From positions 62,001-126,000 of the forward strand of contig NZ_RZHF01000016.1 in assembly GCF_003990185.1 (NCBI RefSeq): 64,000 nucleotides of DNA, read 5' to 3'. This stretch comes from Vreelandella nanhaiensis (GTDB lineage: Bacteria; Pseudomonadota; Gammaproteobacteria; Pseudomonadales; Halomonadaceae). Both the position numbers and the translations under genes were made by a program. A model generated the notes under the pieces. That model did not search any database. It was not told where the DNA came from and saw only the letters and a program-made list of their open reading frames with translations. Of the stretch, positions 59,352 to 64,000 are shown piece by piece (position 1 is the stretch's first letter; the number at the start of each line of letters is the position of its first letter).

Positions 59352-59981
59352 CTAGCGGATAACAACGCGAGTGCCAACATCAACGAGCTCTGCAACTCGC
59401 TCAATTTGTTCATTTGTCACTGCCACGCACCCTTGAGTCCAGTGGTAGCGACCATGAATGTCAGGATCTGCGCTTCCGATGCCATGAATTCCAATTGCCC
59501 CACCCAACGCGGTATCTTGCGGTGGATGACCATAACGACGGTAGTAATCGAAGTAGGCTTCGTAATCGTCTTGCGAGTAGATGCCTCTCGCTAACGCCAT
59601 TCTTGCATGAATCGGCGTAGGATAATCGATACCAAGGAATATATGCCACCGACTTTCGTAATTAAATCGATTAATCCGAAATTCGCCTAGCGGTGTTACG
59701 TTGTCACCCCTGACTCGCTGAGTCTTGGCACCCGACCGGCCCAATGAAATGGGCCCGTAGTGCTCAATCAGCGTATCGCCACGATATATGCTTAGCGTTG
59801 ACTGGCTGTCATCAATCATCAGCCATAACTCACTGCTATAACGGGGAATATGCGCCCGCGATAACAGCGTTTCCACCAGGTCCGCAGGTTCGGTGTTAAG
59901 CGACACATTTGATGCAGCAGCGCTAGCCACAGCTGGCCAGCCTAGGGCTAGCGCTAAAAAACGGCGGCGGTTTAATGGCAT
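59352..59981 (-). CDS. Second L,D-transpeptidase-fold protein
   Basis: A 209-residue exported YkuD-domain protein. The N-terminus NRRRFLALALGWPAVASAA looks like a short signal with a twin-arginine-like RRxFL. The domain covers about residues 50-209, with conserved PLGEFRI, the histidine in GIHGIG, and the cysteine in HWTQGCVAVTNEQI. It lacks LysM. This form resembles small YkuD proteins of the ErfK/YafK branch; members of the branch include both cross-linkers and an enzyme that cuts Lpp from the wall, so direction of the reaction is open. It lies about 210 bases downstream of lpp's start on the same strand, that is, upstream in transcription. Confidence 0.88.
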   Translation of the reverse strand: MPLNRRRFLALALGWPAVASAAASNVSLNTEPADLVETLLSRAHIPRYSSELWLMIDDSQSTLSIYRGDTLIEHYGPISLGRSGAKTQRVRGDNVTPLGEFRINRFNYESRWHIFLGIDYPTPIHARMALARGIYSQDDYEAYFDYYRRYGHPPQDTALGGAIGIHGIGSADPDIHGRYHWTQGCVAVTNEQIERVAELVDVGTRVVIR

Positions 59982-60129
59982 TAATCAGCCTCTCAAAACA
60001 GGCCAGCTAGCCGCTGACCAACTAAGCATTTCCGGGGGCTTTTATACCCTATAACCACCACGCCTGTCAGCGATACAACACAACTTTTTACGACAAAATC
60101 ATGTCAATCAAACGCCGTTCAACGCAGCA

Positions 60130-60594
60130 CTAGATATCTTCAAACTCTTGCATGCTGGTAACCAGCTTGCGCGCTTGGGCCTCATGCCCTTCTGCTAGAG
60201 AATTAAAAAATGTGGCCTCAGGCTCAATTCTCGACCGCAAGGCACGATGCTCATAGAACTTCTGTAACCTTGTATGCGTTTCAACCGCAGCTTGGGTGAT
60301 CTCATTCACCGATCCCTCAACTGATTTCTCGGCCATTTGATCAAGCTCAGGCGGCTCGGGGAAATCGCTGGACTCGTCAAACCACGTTTCCAGCACTTCC
60401 TTATGATCAGTGCCATCGTGGAACAGCCCATTAAGGCCTTTCTGCATCTGAAGTTCCTGGCTTGCCAGGTAGGTTAGCGCCATTTGCAGGCGCTCGTTAT
60501 CCGTCTTGTCTGCCGCTTCGCTGTACTGCTGGGCCATTCGCCTGTGAAAGCCTTCTGCCCATTCAATGAGATCCTTGACCTTGTTATAACGCAT
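60130..60594 (-). CDS. Ferritin-like four-helix protein of unknown function
   Basis: A 154-residue all-helical cytosolic protein with family-like segments LIEWAEGFHRRMAQQYSEAA and TYLASQELQMQKGLNGLF; Glu and His residues spaced along four helices suggest a ferritin/rubrerythrin-like fold, but I cannot place metal ligands with confidence. Strong GAGGAG precedes the ATG. It is a stand-alone minus-strand gene between an L,D-transpeptidase-type gene and the topA pair. Function not assigned. Confidence 0.7.
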   Translation of the reverse strand: MRYNKVKDLIEWAEGFHRRMAQQYSEAADKTDNERLQMALTYLASQELQMQKGLNGLFHDGTDHKEVLETWFDESSDFPEPPELDQMAEKSVEGSVNEITQAAVETHTRLQKFYEHRALRSRIEPEATFFNSLAEGHEAQARKLVTSMQEFEDI

Positions 60595-60703
60595 CCTTGT
60601 CTCCTCTCTGCTTTACCAATTACCAAGTAGGGCCATTATGAAAATAATGCAAACCTTTGATGTTGGAAGTTCAGGGTAGTTCATTTGAACCGTTGAGGGG
60701 GCG

Positions 60704-61165
60704 CTACCACTCCAGACTGGTTTCCCTAAGCGATGCTATCTCGCGCTTGGCGGCCTCAAGGCAAGCCAGCAGCTGTGCAGCCGGATCTGCTTGACTGCCC
60801 ACAGCAATCATTACCGGATTGGCAGGCGTGCGTCTCGCGGCTCCCTCGCTACTGTGCAGCTGCCCAAGCTTGTTAACCAACCAGCCAAGCCAGCTTTCTG
60901 GCTCATGCATCACGTCGCGCAGGCGCTGTAATTCAGCCAACTGAGGCCCATCATTTGCCAATAGCTCACGCCAGGCGTGGCTTTCAAGCCTTGCATGCTC
61001 AGTCACTTCGCGTAACAGCGAGACCAAGGCCAGCTCGAAGAGCGCCAGGGCGCTCTCTTCGAGCGCCATTTGGCGAGCCAGTGCATGTTCATCCTCACCG
61101 ACCGGCATGTTCAACAAGAGTTCAGCTTGATAAAGCAGCTGGTTAGTGCGTGAACGCGGGCTCAT
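60704..61165 (-). CDS. Small helical protein linked to topA (DUF6586-like)
   Basis: A 153-residue, mostly helical, soluble protein ([35 protein letters not shown]) without signal or membrane segments. Related hypothetical proteins lie beside topA in Pseudomonas and relatives. Its ATG overlaps the topA stop (ATGA), so the two are translationally coupled; a role linked to topoisomerase I can be suspected but has no direct evidence. Confidence 0.75.
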   Translation of the reverse strand: MSPRSRTNQLLYQAELLLNMPVGEDEHALARQMALEESALALFELALVSLLREVTEHARLESHAWRELLANDGPQLAELQRLRDVMHEPESWLGWLVNKLGQLHSSEGAARRTPANPVMIAVGSQADPAAQLLACLEAAKREIASLRETSLEW

Positions 61166-63789
61166 TTACGCTTATCCTCCACGTGCCATCTGCCAGCCTC
61201 ATAGGTGGCCTTCCAGCCGGTAGCCTTGCCCTCTTCATCGGTCATCACGTACTGTTCTTTATTCTTACGCGAGTAACGAACCTGTGCAGGTCGGCCATCG
61301 GGGTCTTCACTGGGTGCTTCAAGAATAAAATGGTACTTCTCAGGCAGCTCAGCGGCATGAGCCTTGAGTTCCTTCACCAGCGGCGGGCGCGTTTCGCGAT
61401 TCTTGGGGAATTTACTTGCTGCCAGAAACAGCCCACTTGCGCCGTCGCGCAATACGTAATGGTCATCCACCTTCTGGCAGGCAAGCTCCGGCATGGAGAT
61501 CGGATCCATTTTCGGCGGCGCCACCTCGCCGCTTTTCAACAATTTACGTGTGTTCTTACACTCGCTGTTGGTACACCCAAAATATTTACCAAACCGCCCC
61601 GACTTGAGCTGCATTTCCGAGCCGCATTTATCGCATTCGATAACCGGGCCGTCGTAACCCTTGATCTTGAACTTGCCCTGCTCGATTTCATAACCATCGC
61701 AATCAGGACTATTACCGCAGATATGTAGTTTGCGGGTTTCATCAATCAAGTAGTTATCCATCGCTGTACCACACTTGGCACAGCGGCGCTTGGCGCGCAG
61801 CGCATTGGTTTCTGCCTCTTCACCGGCATCCGCTGCCACGGCTTCTTCGCCGGGAATCAGGTCAATGGTTGTCTTGCAACGCTCCTTTGGCGGCAGGTTA
61901 TAACCACTGCAACCCAAGAATACTCCCGTGGAGGCGGTTCGAATCTGCATCTTTCGCCCACAGGAGGGGCAATCAATATCAGTGGGAACCGGCTGATTGG
62001 GGCGCATGCCGTCTTCACTTTCCGCCTTGGCAAGCTCATCGCGAAACTCACTATAGAAAGCATCCAGCAACGCCTGCCAGTTACGCTCGCCCTCGGCTAC
62101 TTCATCCAGACTATCTTCCATGCGCGCGGTGAAGGAGAAGTCCATTAAATCCGGGAACGACTCTTTCAATCGTTCGGTGACGATATCGCCCAGCTTCTCA
62201 GCGTAGAAGCGACGGTTTTCCAGCTTCACATAGCCCCGATCTTGGATCGTGGAGATGATCGAAGCGTAAGTGGAGGGTCGACCAATTCCCTGTTTTTCAA
62301 GCTCCTTGACCAGGCTTGCCTCAGTATAACGCGCTGGGGGCTTGGTAAAGTGCTGCTGGGGGTCTAACGCTTCCAGCGTCATACGTGTGCCTTTGGGCAA
62401 GTCCGGCAGGCTTTGATCTTCATTTTTACCGCTGGGCTTCATTACGCGGGTATAGCCGTCAAACTTCAGCACACGCCCTTTTGCCCGCAAGTCGTAGCCA
62501 TCCACTTCGACACTCAACGTGCTCGACAGATACTCTGCCGGGGTCATCTGGCAGGCCACGAACTGGCGCCAGATCAATTCATACAGCCGCTCGGCATCAC
62601 GTTCCATACCGGCCAGATCGGACGCCTTACGTTCAACGCTTGAGGGGCGGATGGCTTCGTGGGCCTCCTGAGCACTCTCTTTGCTGCTATAGCGATTAGG
62701 CGCCTCCGGCAGATAGCGTTCGCCGTACTCATTACCAATAAACTCCCGAACGCTTCCCACGGCATCCTTGGAGAGATTGGTCGAATCGGTACGCATATAG
62801 GTAATGTAGCCAGCCTCATATAGGCGCTGGGCCATAGTCATGGTCTTCTTGACCGAAAAGCCCAGGCGGCCGCTGGCCGCTTGCTGCAGGGTCGAGGTAA
62901 TAAAAGGCGCCGTCGGCTTGGAGCTGGTGGGCTTATCTTCTCGTGAAGTGATCGAAAGCGGAGCTTTGCGCAACGCTTCAATACTTGCCATGGTTTCTTT
63001 TTCAGACGTGGGCCGATACGCCTTGCCATCATGCCTAGCTAGTGCAAAACGCACCAGCTCACCCTCTGGCGATACCAGGTCTGCATGCACATCCCAGAAC
63101 TCTTCAGGAATAAAGGCCCGGATATCCCGCTCGCGCTCAACGATAAGACGCACGGCCACGGATTGGACACGCCCGGCGGAAAGCCCGCGGGCAATCTTGG
63201 CCCACAGCAGCGGTGAAAGCATGAAGCCCACCACACGGTCCAGAAACCGACGTGCCTGCTGGGCTTCAACACGGGGAATATTCAGCGCGCCAGGCGCTTT
63301 AAACGCGTCCTGAATGGCATTTTTGGTGATTTCGTTAAACACCACGCGCTTGTAGCGGCTATCGTCGCCGCCAATAGTCTCGCGAAGGTGCCAGGCGATG
63401 GCTTCCCCCTCGCGGTCCAAATCCGTTGCCAGATAAACAGCATCGGCCTTTTCAGCGAGTTTCTTTAACTCGGCCACCACCTTCTCTTTGCCGGGCAGCA
63501 CTTCATAGTGCGCTTCCCAGCCATTATTCGGGTCAATACCCATACGCCGAATCAGCTGATCCTGGCTCTTGCGCTTTTTGTACTCTGCCTTCTCTTCCGC
63601 CGACATTTTACGTGTTGCCGCGGCTTGGCGAGCGCGCTCCTTGGGGTCGGAAGCTGCCTTGCCCGAGCCGCTGGTCGGCAGGTCACGAATATGACCCACG
63701 CTCGACTTTACGATGAAATCGTTGCCGAGATATTTATTAATCGTCTTCGCTTTAGCTGGCGACTCGACGATGACCAGTGACTTGCCCAT
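61162..63789 (-). CDS. topA: DNA topoisomerase I
   Basis: Type IA topoisomerase that relaxes negative supercoils. The 875-residue enzyme begins [20 protein letters not shown], the Toprim domain, with [13 protein letters not shown] metal-binding acids near residue 115. The catalytic tyrosine is in [14 protein letters not shown] near residue 330. Three four-cysteine zinc elements follow near residues 600-740 ([28 protein letters not shown]), then a C-terminal tail. GGAG precedes the ATG at 63789. The remaining 211 bases to the window end show no gene. Confidence 0.98.
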   Translation of the reverse strand: MGKSLVIVESPAKAKTINKYLGNDFIVKSSVGHIRDLPTSGSGKAASDPKERARQAAATRKMSAEEKAEYKKRKSQDQLIRRMGIDPNNGWEAHYEVLPGKEKVVAELKKLAEKADAVYLATDLDREGEAIAWHLRETIGGDDSRYKRVVFNEITKNAIQDAFKAPGALNIPRVEAQQARRFLDRVVGFMLSPLLWAKIARGLSAGRVQSVAVRLIVERERDIRAFIPEEFWDVHADLVSPEGELVRFALARHDGKAYRPTSEKETMASIEALRKAPLSITSREDKPTSSKPTAPFITSTLQQAASGRLGFSVKKTMTMAQRLYEAGYITYMRTDSTNLSKDAVGSVREFIGNEYGERYLPEAPNRYSSKESAQEAHEAIRPSSVERKASDLAGMERDAERLYELIWRQFVACQMTPAEYLSSTLSVEVDGYDLRAKGRVLKFDGYTRVMKPSGKNEDQSLPDLPKGTRMTLEALDPQQHFTKPPARYTEASLVKELEKQGIGRPSTYASIISTIQDRGYVKLENRRFYAEKLGDIVTERLKESFPDLMDFSFTARMEDSLDEVAEGERNWQALLDAFYSEFRDELAKAESEDGMRPNQPVPTDIDCPSCGRKMQIRTASTGVFLGCSGYNLPPKERCKTTIDLIPGEEAVAADAGEEAETNALRAKRRCAKCGTAMDNYLIDETRKLHICGNSPDCDGYEIEQGKFKIKGYDGPVIECDKCGSEMQLKSGRFGKYFGCTNSECKNTRKLLKSGEVAPPKMDPISMPELACQKVDDHYVLRDGASGLFLAASKFPKNRETRPPLVKELKAHAAELPEKYHFILEAPSEDPDGRPAQVRYSRKNKEQYVMTDEEGKATGWKATYEAGRWHVEDKRK

Positions 63790-64000
63790 AGTGCTCCACT
63801 TATCTATTGCTTAGGCCAATCAGCCCGCGCCTGAAAACAGTACCGCATGATTTGAAGGAAAAATGGCTGCAGAAGAACCGGCTCTGTGTAGCCACCCCAC
63901 ACAAACATACGGATGAAAAAATGCGCCTACCCTACCCCAGCCCTTGACTAAGCGCCAGTAGCAACCGAACGGTAGAGAACAAACCTGACTTTTTTATACA

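Noticed and set aside
63790..64000. Short plus-strand frames starting at ATGs near 63864 and 63913
   Set aside because: Both end within 20 codons; nothing supports a gene before the window edge.

Overview
The window reads as chromosomal DNA of a moderately halophilic gammaproteobacterium, most probably Halomonadaceae (Halomonas or a close relative). The evidence is a phasin, a complete Na+-pumping NQR operon with its maturation factor NqrM, an Lpp/OprI-type lipoprotein, and a gene order that largely follows the Pseudomonas/Oceanospirillales layout. The genus is an inference from gene content, not from a marker gene. I see no rRNA, tRNA, CRISPR array, prophage, transposase or insertion sequence.

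Layout. (1) 1-9 kb: the 5' part of fumC, a phasin, hda with a PerM-type permease, purM-purN, dcd-apbC, an unrecognised membrane-anchored coiled-coil protein, and cobA. (2) 8.8-16.4 kb: a diguanylate cyclase joined to phhB and an aromatic aminotransferase, a purine-type permease with a long leader, a MATE exporter, yceI with cytochrome b561, and a small secreted protein of unknown function. (3) 16.4-33.2 kb: a long minus-strand biosynthetic block, transcribed leuC-leuD-leuB, asd, fimV, truA, trpF, trpB, trpA, accD, folC, SPOR protein, cvpA, purF, metZ. Short gaps and several stop/start overlaps suggest extensive co-transcription. A LysR regulator diverges from leuC. (4) 34.3-36.3 kb: a small accessory-looking patch with a VOC protein, a GFA protein ending in a heptanucleotide tandem repeat, a nucleotidyltransferase-like protein with an altered active-site motif, and a gene remnant. 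(5) 36.3-44 kb: an unrecognised polytopic membrane protein, a zinc-ribbon protein, leuS-lptE-holA, and a PA2779/PA2778-like pair (small membrane protein plus C39-like peptidase lipoprotein with TPRs). (6) 44-54 kb: sthA, nqrM, nqrABCDEF and an N-terminally extended GAPDH. (7) 54-64 kb: mfd, a cell-wall cluster (L,D-transpeptidase, Lpp/OprI lipoprotein with C-terminal lysine, second L,D-transpeptidase-fold protein), two small helical proteins, and topA.

Functionally the window is mostly core metabolism and information processing: purine, leucine, tryptophan, lysine/methionine, folate and fatty-acid synthesis, sodium-coupled respiration, and envelope maintenance. The points most worth following are the structured leader of the purine permease, the palindrome upstream of the nqr promoter, the nqr cluster without apbE, the dgc-phhB-phhC linkage without phhA, the lipoprotein/L,D-transpeptidase island, the peptidase-lipoprotein pair, and the repeat-bearing accessory patch.
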